Positions 47,276-59,853 of a stretch of 64,000 nt of DNA are shown here, in pieces. The position numbers and the translations under genes are program-made. This stretch comes from Paratrimastix pyriformis (lineage: Eukaryota > Preaxostyla > Paratrimastigidae), in NCBI GenBank assembly GCA_027972325.1, contig JAPMOS010000046.1, positions 1-64,000 on the forward strand, read 5' to 3'. Position 1 is the stretch's first letter. Every line of letters begins with the position of its first letter. The notes under the pieces are model-generated. The model saw only the letters and a program-made list of their open reading frames with translations. It was not told the origin of the DNA and ran no database searches.

Positions 47276-47471
47276 GGAACCCTCCTCCCTGCCTCCAAGT
47301 TTTTGTAAACGATCGTGGGGTCGTTTTTTCGTTTTTTGTTGTGTTTTTCTTTTCCTTTTTTTTCGCTGTACACGAAAGAAAAAACTGCCGACCTGTCGTT
47401 TCCGACCCTCGCAGACTGGCGGACTGTACTGGCCGTTTTCATTGGCCTTCCCCAGGGGGCCAACCTTTGAC

Positions 47472-50400
47472 ATGGAACCGGGCGAGAAACAGGAAAAAAC
47501 TGTTCAACCGAATGATATTCGGTTTTCTGATCTTTGCTTCCTTTTCGAACGTCTCGGGAAAACGAAAAAGAAGCAGGAGAAGGATCACCTTTATTCTCTC
47601 TTCTGGCGGAAGCTGCCTCCGAACATCAGTGCTTTTCCAGTGATGAGGCTTTTCCTTCCTCTCCTCGATCGTGTCAGTTGGTTTTTTTTTGTTGCGCCCG
47701 GAACACTAAAGCCAATTCACAGGGCCGAATGTACCGAGTGAAACATACCAATCTGGCCAAATTGTATGTGAGCGCTCTTTCTTTGGAACGGACCAGCTCC
47801 GTTGCGCGCCAACTTTTGGAGTGGAAAAAGCCAACCGCTTCTCGTGAAGGGACAGGCGACTTGGCCTCTGTTGTCTTTCACGTGGTGAGCACCCGCTGTC
47901 TTGCCGAGCAGCCCACGATGACCGTCTGACTTCTTCTCGTGCTTTTTCTCCTCTGAACCTTTCGGAAGGTCGGACGGGTCAATGAGCTGCTGGATTTGCT
48001 TTGGCGCGCCGAACGGGACGAAGAACGGCAGCGCATCTTTGCGGGTTTGATTCGGGAAGCCACGCCGCTCGAGCACAAATGGCTCGTTCGCATTGTGCTG
48101 AAGGAAATGAAGATTGGCTCGACGGAGGACACTGTGCTTCGCATGTTCCACCCGCACGCGCTCGATCTCTACAAGGCCGGTTGGCGGTTGCCCTGCTCCT
48201 CATCGTTCCTTTCTAGCACTGTGCCGACCTTGAGCGTGTCTGCGCCGACTTGGCGGATCCCGTCCATCGCCGCGAGCTCGAGGGCCAAACCATCACTCTC
48301 GGGATGCCCATCAAGCCGATGCTCGCCATGCGCTGTGCCCCAACGCGGGTCTGTTGGGATTCTGCCGAGTTGTGTCGTTGGTCCGACCCGGGGGGGATAG
48401 GTGCGCGACAAGATTCTGTCGAGTCGAAGCACGCTGGTTGTGGAACCCAAGTTCGATGGCGAGCGGATCCAGGTGCACAAGAATGGGGATCAGGTTCGGC
48501 GTTCGCGCACCGCCCAGTGCCACGACCGCTCGCCTCCCCCCAATTTAGGTTCTCATGTTCTCTCGGAATTGCAAGGATTGCACCGGGTTGTACCACAAAT
48601 TCATCCCGATTGTCCAAAAGGCCTGGCGCTTTTGCCCCCTCCCTCTTCGAATGGGGGACAGTATGTTTCCCCAGCACGCTGTATCCTGGACGGTGAGCTC
48701 CTTGTGTGGGACCGTTACGAGCAGAAGTTCGAGGAATTTGGTCACTTGAAGACGACCGCCAAAAATCGGGGATTTGATTCCAAAGCCGAAGTGAACATGT
48801 CTGTGCGCCTGCCCCCACGCAGCCCCCCTTTTGATTGCGGCGCTGTCTGCTGCAGGCACGAAGCGGCCGAGGGCGAAAGCGAGGGGAAGCAGTTGTGCTT
48901 GGTCTGCTTCGACATCCTCTTCCTCGACGAAGGCCCTGTGATGCAACTGCCGTACCGCGACCGCAGGTCGGCTCTTGCTCTTTGTGTGTGTTTCGCCACT
49001 TGGGCGCGACTGCTTCCCCCCAGGCAACTGCTTGAGCGCTGCCTGATTCCGCAGCCGCACCGACTCGAGATCGTGGAGCAGGTCTGCTTCACTGGCACCA
49101 TCACCTCTCGGCAACCCCCACACCCCCACACCCCATCCATTGGCCCCCGGGCCATCTCTCAGGTCCCGATCCGCAGTTTCGAGGATGTCGTTTCTGAGTT
49201 CGACCGGGCGATTATCGACCGAAACGAAGAAGGTATCATGGTGAAAGAGCAGGAGGCCACCTATGTCCCCGACGAGCGACGGGACAAGTGGATCAAGGTC
49301 TTCCACCTTCCGCCCCGCGAGCTTTCGTCTGATGAGGGGTGTGTCTGTTGTTTCAGATGAAGCCGGATTATGTCTGTCTGCTGTCGGATTCCCCGCCGAC
49401 CGGAAGCGGCCCATGCCGTCGCCTAGGTGAATGGGATGGGCGAAGACTTTGATTTGGCCATCATGGCGGCCTGGTTTGGGACGGGCGACCGGCACAGCGG
49501 CCTCTTGTCGGAGGTTTGTATGGGTTATGCGACACGCTTTGTTGCACCTCCTCCTCCCAAGTTTCTCTTGGGCGTGAAATCCGGGGCCACTTATCTCAGC
49601 TTTGCCCGCGTCGGAACCGGAATCAACGTCGAGGATCTTCGCCAATTGAACGACGTCTGGATGGCTGCGTCTGTTCCGCGGAAGGAGGGAATCGCTTGCC
49701 CTTAGGAACTCCGGCCCTACCTGATTCCCCACGATGCGGCACACGAGCCCCCAACCTGTTACGATGTGGGCCCCAAGTTCCTTGAGAGCGTCGGCAAGGA
49801 CCACCCCGATGTCTTTGTGCCGCCGGAGCACAGCAAGGTCCTTCAGGTCAAAGGCCACCAGTTTGTCCCGAGCGATAAATATCGGGTCGGCTATACGCTC
49901 CGGTCTTTGACACGCTGCTCTTCTGTCTGATCTGTGCTGATCCTGCCTGCTCCAGCTTCCCGCGGGTGGTTCGAATCCGCAACGACAAGTCGCCTAACGA
50001 AGCGATGGACATGGCGTCGGTCACCCGGATGATCGAGGAAGGCGGAGGCCGCCTCCGGCTGGCTGCGAGGCGCTATCGCGATGTCCTCGGGGACGAAGGA
50101 GGCAAGGAGCAAGGAGGGGAGCCGGGCCTTTCCTCGCTGAACGCCAAGCGCGGGAAGGGACGCCGGATGATCAAGTCTGTCGGCTGGCGGTTCGGCTCTT
50201 GAGGTGGTGGATCCCCCTGCAGGTATGACCCCCAGGAGCTTCTCTGGAGCGCCTTTCGGGAACGCCAACGGACTCAGAAGTCAGAAGGGCTCTTCAAGGG
50301 CTCCGAGTTTTGGGTTATCAACGGCGAGCCCACCGGCCAGTACACCAAACAGGCCATCGAAACGCTCATCTTGCAAAATGGCGGACAAGTGGTTTGTGCG

Positions 50401-51655
50401 CATGAGCCCTGTCCTTGCCTTTCTTATTGCTCCCCGCAGGTCGCCAACACCACAACCACCATGTTCTGCGCGATCGCTGCGACTGCCGGGACGGTACGAA
50501 CGCAGGCCCTGATCTCCGCCAATACCCACGATCTGATCCACTACCAGTGGCTCGTGGACTCGCTCCAGGCGGGCGAACTGGTCGGTGGCTTTCCCCTCCC
50601 CGTCCTTGTGGCTCCCGGGGGGCTGACTTTCGCCCCGTTCTGACTTTCGCCCGGGGGCTGGCTTTCGCCCCGTTCTGACTTTGCCCCGGGGGGCTGACTG
50701 ATTTCTTCTTCTGTGCAGCTGACTTTCGATCCGCGGGTGCATCTGATCCACGCCTGCCCGGCAACCGCCAAGCGGATCGCAGAGGAATTCGACCCTTTCG
50801 GGGACGGGTACTACCGCTGCACCCAAGTCCCCCAGCTGAAGGACCTGTTTTCGCGGCTCCCGCCAAGCTCCGCGCGACCGATTCCGCTCTTTCCCCCGTT
50901 TTGGAATATCCTGGACGACGACTCGGACGGCGACGGCGCCGGTCCGGAGAAAGCCCCGCCGCGGCTTCTGGCCCCGCCCCAAACCGCAACGGTGGCTTCA
51001 ATCGAGCGGCACTATCACCTCGAGACCAGGTGGAGCCTGTTTCGGGAATTCGTCGTTTACGTCGATCGCTTTCTGGTCGTTGGCGACCCGACCGGTGGCT
51101 CGATCCCCCGTCTGCTCCGATCTTTTTCCCTCCGGACTTTTCCGCTCATCCGGTCGGTCGGGCCAGTGTCGGCGCCGACGGCATTGACGTTGGCGGCCAT
51201 TCGGCTCTCGCTCTTTGGGGCGCGGCTTGCCGACCGGATCGACGCCCAGACGACCCACATTGTCATGGATCCGGACGACCGCTCCCGGGAACCCGCCATT
51301 CGGTCTGCTTGGCCAACTAGCCCGAGGTTCGGGCTCATCATGATCACCCTCCCAATCGCAGTGACGTCCTGCGGCGTCTTCGGCTGCAAGCACCGGACGC
51401 CCTGGAGAAGCACATCGTCGGGGTGGAGTGGGTCAGCGGCTGTGTGGCCGGGGAGGTCTGTGGGGCGGCGGCCCTGTTCACGCGGGGCTCATCTTCCGAA
51501 TGCAGGGGCAGCTGCTCGACGAGCAGCCCTTCGCCATCCGCCCTGCAGCCTCGCCCCCACCCATCGAGGGGAAAGCTCGCCCCCGAGCCGCCCCGCTGGG
51601 CCGCGAGGACTCCGACGACCGACCCGCTAAAATGCCGCGGAGCGAGGAGGAGTGA
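47472..51655 (+). CDS. LIG4: DNA ligase IV (ATP-dependent, non-homologous end joining)
   Basis: Seals DNA ends with XRCC4. Exon 1 (47,472-47,672) MEPGEKQEKTVQPND, then FSDLCFLFERLGKTKKKQEK; exon 2 (47,723-47,884) NLAKLYVSALSLE; exon 3 from 47,969 RVNELLDLLWRAER and TPLEHKWLVRIVLKEMKIGS. The nucleotidyltransferase core has EPKFDGERIQVHKNGD with the ligating Lys at 48,449-48,451, CILDGELLVWD, CFDILFLDEGP, EEGIMVKEQEATYVPDERRD and WIKV. The OB-fold side is NGMGEDFDLAIMAAWFGTG and YRVGYTLRFPRV. The first BRCT is LFKGSEFWVINGEP...HYQWLVDSLQ; the linker HYHLETRWSLFREFVVYVDRF fits the XRCC4-binding segment; a second BRCT ends VEWVSGCVAGE; then LLDEQPFAIRPA to a stop at 51,655. All known LIG4 parts are present. 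The intron after DLYK appears to start GC rather than GT. Confidence 0.95.
50620..50700. repeat. Intronic tandem repeat, CTGACTTTCGCCCCG units
   Basis: Three to four imperfect units (CTGACTTTCGCCCC, CTGGCTTTCGCCCC, CTGACTTTGCCCC) lie in a LIG4 intron. The next exon begins again with CTGACTTTCGATCC, so the repeats look like copies of the exon's 5' edge. Confidence 0.8.
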
Positions 51656-51892
51656 TTGAGGGGCACCACCACCTTTTGTAAAAAAAACATATTCTTGGCC
51701 CAGCAGAATGCGGGCTCACAGTGCGCAACAAACCGGCGAGTGAAAAAAAAAGATACAAAGGAAAGGGAGGGGAGGGGATGAGGGAGAGGGGAGTGGAGTG
51801 GAGTGGAGGGGGGAGTGGAGGGGAGGGGAGGAGAGAGAGGGATGGAGGGGATTGGAGGGCGATGGGAGGAAAAGGGCGGGGAGGCGAGGCGA

Positions 51893-54800
51893 TCAGAGGG
51901 GGCCGGGCTCCTCGTCGGGCAGGCCGTAGAGGTGGCGCAGCTGTGCATATTGCGGGGTACCGACAAACTCGGGGTAGACGTACTTCTTCAGGGCCTCCAT
52001 GACCTCGCCCGCGGCCCGCTGCGCGAGCGAGGAGAAGAGGAGGAGAAGGACCCACTGAGCGCCGCCGCAGGGCGGGGATGCCGGGGCGGACCTCGAAAAG
52101 CGAGAGCGAGAGCGACCGGGGGTTCTCGCGCCAGATGGTGGCGATCTCGCGGCGGGCCTCCTCGCTCAGGTTGACGTGCTCCGGGGCGTCGTCGTCCAGG
52201 AAACGCTCCATGATGACCCGCCCCAACGAGGCACGCTGGTGGCGACGGGGGGGGGGGGGGGGGGGGGGCGGGTGAGTGAGGCTCGGTGGGGCGGCGCGGG
52301 GCAGACCTTTGCCGCGTCCCGCTCGCGGGTGAAGCGGAGCGCCTCCACGAAGAAGTTCAGGGCGTGCGGCTCGAAGGCCTCCTCGACGAAGCTCCGGAAG
52401 AGGGCCAGTGCGGGCGGATCCTCGATGATGTTCGACAGGGCCAGCGGGCTCGAGCTGGCCTGGGGACCTACTCCCGCACCGCCCGCCTCGGCCCGGGCGT
52501 GGGCCGAGTGTGCCGGCGGCTCGTTGGGCTCGTCGCCCGACCAGCTGCCGGACGAGTGCGAGTGGGACCCGGAGAGCGAGCTGCCCCCCGAGTAGCCGCT
52601 CCCCGAGAACTCGGAGCCTTCCTCGCCGCCCGACCAGCTGCCCGAGTCGGCGCCCCGCGAGTGGGTCGGCGAGGGCGTCCGCGACCCGTGGCTGTGGCTG
52701 GACGCGGAGCGAGAGTGCCGCGAGTGCGAGTGGCCCGCCCGATGGTGGTGCCGGTGGTGGTGCCGGTCGTGGTGGTGTTTCGGCCGGGCCGAGTGGGGCT
52801 GCGAGCTGTGGCGCGAGCTGTGGGGAGAGGGCGGCGGCTCCTTGGAGGCCTCAGGGGCGGAGGTGGGAAGGGGCAGGGCCGGAACGGCAGGCCGCTGCGA
52901 AGACTGCGGGGGAAATGAAGGCGGGTTGGGACGAACGGAGCGCCAGACCCGATGCGACGAACCCGCCGGGGACTGTGGTGGCGGCGGGGGCGGCGGGGGC
53001 GGCGGCGGGGGTGGAGGAGAGGCCGGGGTCACGGAGTTTGCAGGCTCCTGCGGGGCCGGGGGCAGCTCCTCTGTTCCCACACCAGGAGGCGCGCCGCATC
53101 CGCAGGGAAGACGATGAGCGAGGGCGAAGGCAGAGCGACACAGATGGGCGGGACGGGGTGTGTGGGCGGGAGCCCCACAGGCGGGCCCGCAGACCTGGCT
53201 GCTCCACGGGCGGCGGGGGCTCCACCACCACCACCGGCGCGTAGGCGGGCTCCGGCGGCGGGGGAACAAAGGCCAGGGGAGCCTCGGGCGGCGGGGGGCA
53301 AGGTTCGACAAGGGGAGCTGGGGGTGGCGGAGGAGGAGGTGGTGGCGGCGGCGGGGCGGCGGGGGCGGCGGGGGCGGTGGCGAGGCCATGACGGCAGCAT
53401 ACTGCGCGGAACAACAAAAACAAACCCGAACGGGGGCGGGGCGGGGGCGGGACGGGGGGTGATGTGAGGTGGGATCGGGGGAGGTGTGGGGCGGGACCGA
53501 CCTCGCTTGCTGCCGGCGAGATGGCCAGGGGCGATCCGCCGAAGGGCGGCGAGAGGGGGGCCGGGCTGGCCAGCAGCATGGGCGGGGTGGCCATGATCAT
53601 CCGCCAGGCGGGCGCCATCAGCTGACCCGCCGGCGCCTCCGAGGGCGCCAGGAGGCCTACCCGGGTGAGATAATTCCGACCCACGCCCAGCTCGGCCTCG
53701 AAGTCGGCCGTCTGCAGGTCGGCCCCGTGCTTCTGGCCCTCGGCCGGGGCGGGAGGCTCGACGAAGAGGGTCGCGAGGGCCTCGGGGGCCGCCGAGGCGC
53801 CCGTCACGGCCTGGTGGAGCATGGCCACCCAGCGTGCAGCCGCCTGGCGGTCGTTGATGCCGAATGGGGTCGCGGCGGCGGCCGAGGCGGCGGCGGCGGC
53901 CGGGGACTGGGGCTGGCCGGCTGAGAGGGCGAGGCTGAGTGTGGCCGCCTGGAGCAGCGAAGAAGCGGTTGGGAAGGCCCGCGGGCAAACAGCATCAGCG
54001 CACAGACTGCGTTCTGGTCCCGCTGGACGGCAGAGGCGGCGTTGATCAGGTCGACGGCCGACTGGTGCAGTTGGGGCACAACCAGATTGCGGTGGGCGTA
54101 CTGCGGGTGCAAAAAAATGGGGGAATGAGTGTCGCGGCGAGCCGAGAGGCGCCGTCCCAGACCAGCAGCACGGCCTCCAGGGAGGCGAGCAGGGGCGCCC
54201 CGCCTTGGTGGCGCAGGAGATGGGTGCAGAACCGGAGGACGGAGGGTCCCAGGGTGGAGGGCGATCCGATCAGCAGCGACTGGAGCACCTCGACCGCCAT
54301 CAGGCGCAGGGGGGCCAGCGCAGGGGCGGGGGCCGGCAGGGCGGAGGGGTCACTAAAGGCGGGGACAGGGGGGGGGGGGGGGGGGGGGGGTGAGGCCGTG
54401 GGATGGCACCAAGGCGGATGGGTGACTGGACCGGCGGGGCAAAGGGCGGGGGGGACGGACAGCTGCTGTGCATCCAGACGCTCGCGCTGGGCGCGTGTGG
54501 CCGCGACATGCTCGGCAATCACAGGCGCCAGGAAATCCTGCACAAGCCAGCCATCGCCATACGGGCGGGAGGGATAGTCGGTATGACCAAAGATGCATGG
54601 GGATAGTGACTGGCGGCGATGGGCGGGCGGGGCGGGAAGGCCATCCGACGAACCCTGCAGAAGGCATCGGCGGCCCGGTCGAGCATCGCGTCGGGTTCGC
54701 GGGCCAGCGAGTCGCCCAGCTCCTGGAAGAGGCTCAGCGTGGCCGGGGCGACCTCAGGGCACCGCTCGAGGACTGCCGCCAGCCGCTTGGCCAGCTGGTC

Positions 54801-55814
54801 CAGTGGCCAGACGTCCGCCCCGATGGCCAGCGCGTCCTCGTCCTCCAGCGGGTTGGGGTCCCGGCTGGCGCTGCTGGTGGCCCGCAGCCCGCGGCTGTGC
54901 GGGTTGGCCCGCTGCCGGTGGCGCCGGATGCTGAGCGAGTAGACGCTGCCCGCCATGCGGGCCGACTGGGGCGGCGAGCCGGGCGCGCTCAGGAGGGGCA
55001 GGGGCTGCGGGGCCGCGTCGGGGGGCAGGAGCAGGGGCGAGGAGAGGGCCGCCGCCTGCAGCTGGGCGGCGCTGGGGGTGCGCCGGTGGCCCGAGAGCGG
55101 CAGCCCCGATGAGGAGGCGCTGCCGGCGGGGCGGGCTGCGGGCGGCCGGGGCGGGAGGCCGGCCGAGGATGGGGCGGGCGAGGGCGCATTGGTTGGGGTC
55201 GGGATGGAGCCGGGCGGTGCTTCGAACTGGAAGGCCGCAGGCTGGCGGGTGGGCCAGTGGTGGGCCACTTCGGGCAGCCGGCGGGTGGCGATGGCGTGGA
55301 GGGCCGTCAGGACCGCGGCCACGGCCACCGAGACGCGCTCGCGGAAGGTCGCCCCGGGGGCGTCGAGGGCCCCCTCGCCGGGCAGCCCCGGGTGGCACAG
55401 GGCCACGAGCAGCTGCAGGGCGAGCCGGTTGGAGAGCAGGTCCAGCCGACCCTGAGGCGCCGCCCCGCTGGGCGGCAGGGAGGGCAGGGTGACCGGGGCT
55501 GCCAGGGGCGGCGTCCCCACCGTCGGGGGAAGTGGCGGACGGGGCGAGGCCGATTGGGGGACGCCGGCTGCCGCGAGGGCAGCCAGGGGCACGTAAGCCC
55601 CGGAGGATGGGCGAGACGGGGGCTGAGGGGCCGCGGAGGCCACCGAGGCAGCGGCGGGGTGGCGGAGGGTGAGGCCGGGGATGACCAGGGACAGCAGCCC
55701 CGGGAAGGTGGACGGGCGCAGGGCCGCCCCGATCGAGTCGAGCGAGGCGGGCGACAGGCTGGCCAACAGCAGCGAGCCCAACTGCAATGCCGCAAAGAAG
55801 GCGATGATGATGAT

Positions 55815-55895
<81 letters not shown>

Positions 55896-58800
55896 GGATG
55901 ATGATGATTGGATGATGATGATGATGATTGGATGATGATGATGATGATTGGATGATGATGATCTGGATGATGATGACTGGATGATGATGATGACTGGATG
56001 ATGATGATGACTGGATGATGATGATGACTGGATGATGATGATGTTGATGATGATTGGATGGTGGTGGTGGTTGGATGGTCAAGGTCCAGGTCTGTTGCAC
56101 TGCGGGAGGAGGCGTTGCACTGCGACCGAGGCACTGCACGGCAAGCCAGACCTTGGACCAGCCCATGAAGGTGTGCAGCAGGGTCCCCAGGGCCTGCCCG
56201 TACACCTCGGGGGCGGCCTCGCAGAGCAGGGCCAGTGGGAGACCGCTCAGGGTGCGGCCCAGCAGGTCGGCGGCCGGGTGGCCCCAGTTGGTGGGGTCCG
56301 TGGGCCCCGCGGGCAGCAGGCCCAGCCGCGAGGCGGCCAGGACGCAGTGCTGGGCGAGGCCGAGCCCTTGGTAGAGCGAGATGGCCTGTCGGCAGGAGCA
56401 GCAGCAGGAGTGAAGAAGGGAAACGGGTGAGAAGGGGAAGGGGCCGGTGGCTCGGGGGGCCAGACCTCAACCGTGAGGAGCACCTCGCGGGCCCAGGGCG
56501 CGAAGTCGGGCTTGCTGCCGACCATGCGGGCGGCTAGGAGGCCCACCAGGACGGGCACATCCGACAGGCGGCAGACCGGCCCATCGGGGCTCGCGGCCAC
56601 CGGCGAGGCGCTCAGGGATTGCGAGCCCTGGGTGGGCTGGCCCACGAGGACGGCCCGGTAGCAACGGAGGGCCCGGAGGGCCACCCCGGCCTCGCCGCTG
56701 GTCTGGGCCCACTGCAGCAGCAACTTGGCCAGCTGGCGGGGGCCCGAGGGGCACAGGGCCGCCAGGGCGGTGGCCAGGGCGCCCACGAGGGCCGCCACGT
56801 GGACCGAGATGGGTTGGCCGGTCGGGGGCTGGTCGCCCGCCGCCTCGGGGTTGGGGACGAAGGCGGTGTCCCAGTCCCACTCGACCGGGTCCGCGATGGC
56901 GGGCGTCTCGAAGATGGGCAGGGCCACGTCCAGGATGCGTGAGTGGGCCTCACCGAGGGCGGCCAGTTGGCCCTGGCTGTGAAGCGAGCGCAGGGCGGCC
57001 ACCAGGTGCCCGAGCAGCTTGCGGGCCGGGTGGGCCGCCAGCAGGGACGGGGTGCCGGTCTGGCTGCCCGCGTCGGCCGCGGCCGTGCGGGGCTGGGGCA
57101 GGTGGGACAGTGCATAGGCGAGCAGGGTGGGTAGGTAGGGGCAGAGGGGCGCCGGCTCAATACTGGCCAGATCGCCCAGGAAGGCCGCCGCAAGGGCGCG
57201 GCGACGCTGCAGCCGCCTGCGCTGCTCGCGGTGGTCCTCGCCCATGCGGGCCGCCTGCTGGGCCTGCTCGGCGGGGCTGGGCGGGGCGGGGACGGCCTCG
57301 GGGGCCGGCGGCAGGTCGATCGGGGGCACCACGACCCCGGGGGCAGGCCGCCGGATGCGGCGAGGGGCAGGAGGCGCTTCCGGGGCAACCGGAGCCTCGG
57401 GTGCGGGGGCGGCGGGCATGGGGGCGGGCGGGGCAGTCGGATCGCCCGAGGGCGGGGGTGGGGGCGGGGCCTCCTCGAGGGCATCGAGAGGAATGTCCGA
57501 CTGTGGCGGCGGGGGCGGCGTGCCCACCGGGACGGGCGGGACCCCTTCCGTCGGGGCGAACGGGGCCATTGGGGCAGGGACAGGGGCAGGGGCGGGAGCG
57601 GCCGGCGGGGCGTCGAGCAGGATGGCCCCCTCGGGCAGGGGGGCCCCCGCGGGCAGGTCCTCCTCGATCCATTCCTGGGCGGCGGCCGCGGCGGCGGCCT
57701 TGAGACGGGCCACCTCGGCCTGGTGGTCCTCCATCCGCTGGAGGTACTCCTGATGGCGGGCCCGCACGGCGCCCAGGGCGGCCTCCCGGGTGCGGGCCGC
57801 CTCGGCCTGGTGGCGAACCAGGGCCACCCAGGCGGCGGCCGTGGTCAGGGGCAGGAGCGCCTCGATGACGGCCGCCGGGTGGATGCGGTAGAGCAGCATC
57901 AGCACGTGCAGCGAGGCCGAGACGGCCACCGTGGCGTCGGGCATGGGGGCCCCGGGGGCCGGGGCCGGCGGGGGGACACCCAGCCGGGCCACCACGTGCG
58001 CCACCAGCGGCGGCAGGTTGGCGGGCGGGCCCTGGGGCTCGGCGGCCGGCTTGGCCCGGGCAAACTGCTCCCACACGTTGAGCACCTCGCCCAGCAGGGC
58101 GCCCGGGCCCTCGGCACCGCCCGCCGTCGAGGCGGCCCGGAGGGTGGCCGCCAGGGAGGGGTCGTTGGGCTTCAGGGCGGCTGCCCCGGGGATGGTCATC
58201 GCCTTCTGGGTCAGTGCGGCCAGCCGGTCCATCAGCCCCCCAAAGGAGCCCTCGGCCAGGGCGCGTGCGTCGATGGTGCGCACCCAGGGCACCAGCGCCC
58301 GGATGGCCCACCGCCGCTGGGCGGGGGCCGCGTCAATGTGCAACCCCAGGGGCGCGAAGGTGTCGGGCGGCAGCGGGGCGCCCGGGATGCAGTGCGGGTG
58401 GAAGGCCTCCACGTGGCCCGCCATGACCTGCACCACGGCCGAGGCCAGCTCGGGGCAGGCGGCCGCCAGGCGGCCCACCAGCAGCAGGGCCGTGGCCTGG
58501 GCGGCCTCGGGGGTGTGGGTGTCCAGGGCGCAGACGAACTGGCCCAGGGTCTCGATGGCCTCCTCCAGCCGGGCCGCGCCGCCCTCGGCGGGCACGCTGG
58601 TCGCCTGCAGCCGCCAGTAGCGCAGCAGCCGCTGCAGGATCAGGCAGGCGGCCCGCCGGAGGGGCGCGTGGCTGCTGCCCAGCAGGTGCACCAGCACAAA
58701 CCCGAGCACCTCCGCGAAGTGGGCCACCCGCTGCGCCTCGCGGGCCGCCAGCATGGCCGGCTCGGGCGTGCCGGGCATGACCTCAAGGGCCGGGGCCTCC

Positions 58801-59562
58801 CCCTCGGCGGCCGGGCTGCTGGCCGGCCGCGGGGCCGGGAGCGGGTCGATGAAGAAGGCCGGGTCCCAGTCGAAGGCCAGGTAGCGGGCGGCCCGGGCGC
58901 GCGACTGGGGGCCGCTGGGGCTCGGCGAGACCGCGTCCCGCATCAGGATGGGCAGCAGCTGGCGCGGGAAGAGGCTCAGCGCCGTGGCCAGGAAGGGGAA
59001 CCGGGGCAGGGCCGCGAAGGGGGCCGCCTGGTGCTGTTCGGCGGCCACGAACCAGGCCAGGGCCACCTTGGAGGTGATCAGGGCCGGGAGGGCCGACTGG
59101 GCGGGGGGCCCCTCGGGCGGGGTGAACAGGCGCAGCAGGGCTCCCACACCGCGGTGGGCGTGGAGGTGCAGGGCCGCGTGCTGGAAGGCGAACTCGAGCG
59201 GGGCCGCCTGGGGCTGGACGGGAGGAAACGACCGGGATGGAATGGATGGGGGTGTGAGCAGTCAGCCGGCTCGGGGCATGCGAAGCGGAGGCAACGGAGA
59301 ACGGAGAAGAGAAAACCACTGAAGGCAGCAGACCGATGCCGGGTTGGAGCGGGCCCTGTCGGCCTGGAGGCTGATGAAGGCCTGCCGGAGGGGGAAAAGG
59401 AAGGAAGAAAGAAGAAGAGGAGGAGGAAGAAGAAGAAGAAGAAAGAAGAAGAAGAAGAAGAAAGAAGAAGAAGAAGAAGACAAATCCATACAAACCAGAG
59501 GAAGACCGATGTGGGATGAGAACGGGAGCGCGATGGATGCGGGCGGCGCATGGGTCAGGAGT

Positions 59563-59594
<32 letters not shown>

Positions 59595-59822
59595 GGGAGG
59601 GAGGAGGGCGGCGCACCGGGCTGTGACGGACCTCCACGGGACCCACAAACTGGCCGCGTCCGGAGCAGTTCAGCATGATCCGGAAAATCTCCACCCGAGC
59701 GCCCAGGGGCCAGGCACCCAGGGCAGCGAGGAGCCCGGCCCGCACAAGATCCGCTAGCAAGGGCATGCCGAACCCAACGCCGCATAAGAGGACATGAGAA
59801 TGGGGGCGACGAGGGGCAGGCG

Positions 59823-59853
<31 letters not shown>

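Noticed and set aside
57231-59519. 762-codon plus-strand frame opposite the large scaffold gene
   Set aside because: It is an antisense shadow of a very GC-rich coding exon, Gly/Arg-rich with no domain, while the minus strand shows consistent helical repeats over the same bases.
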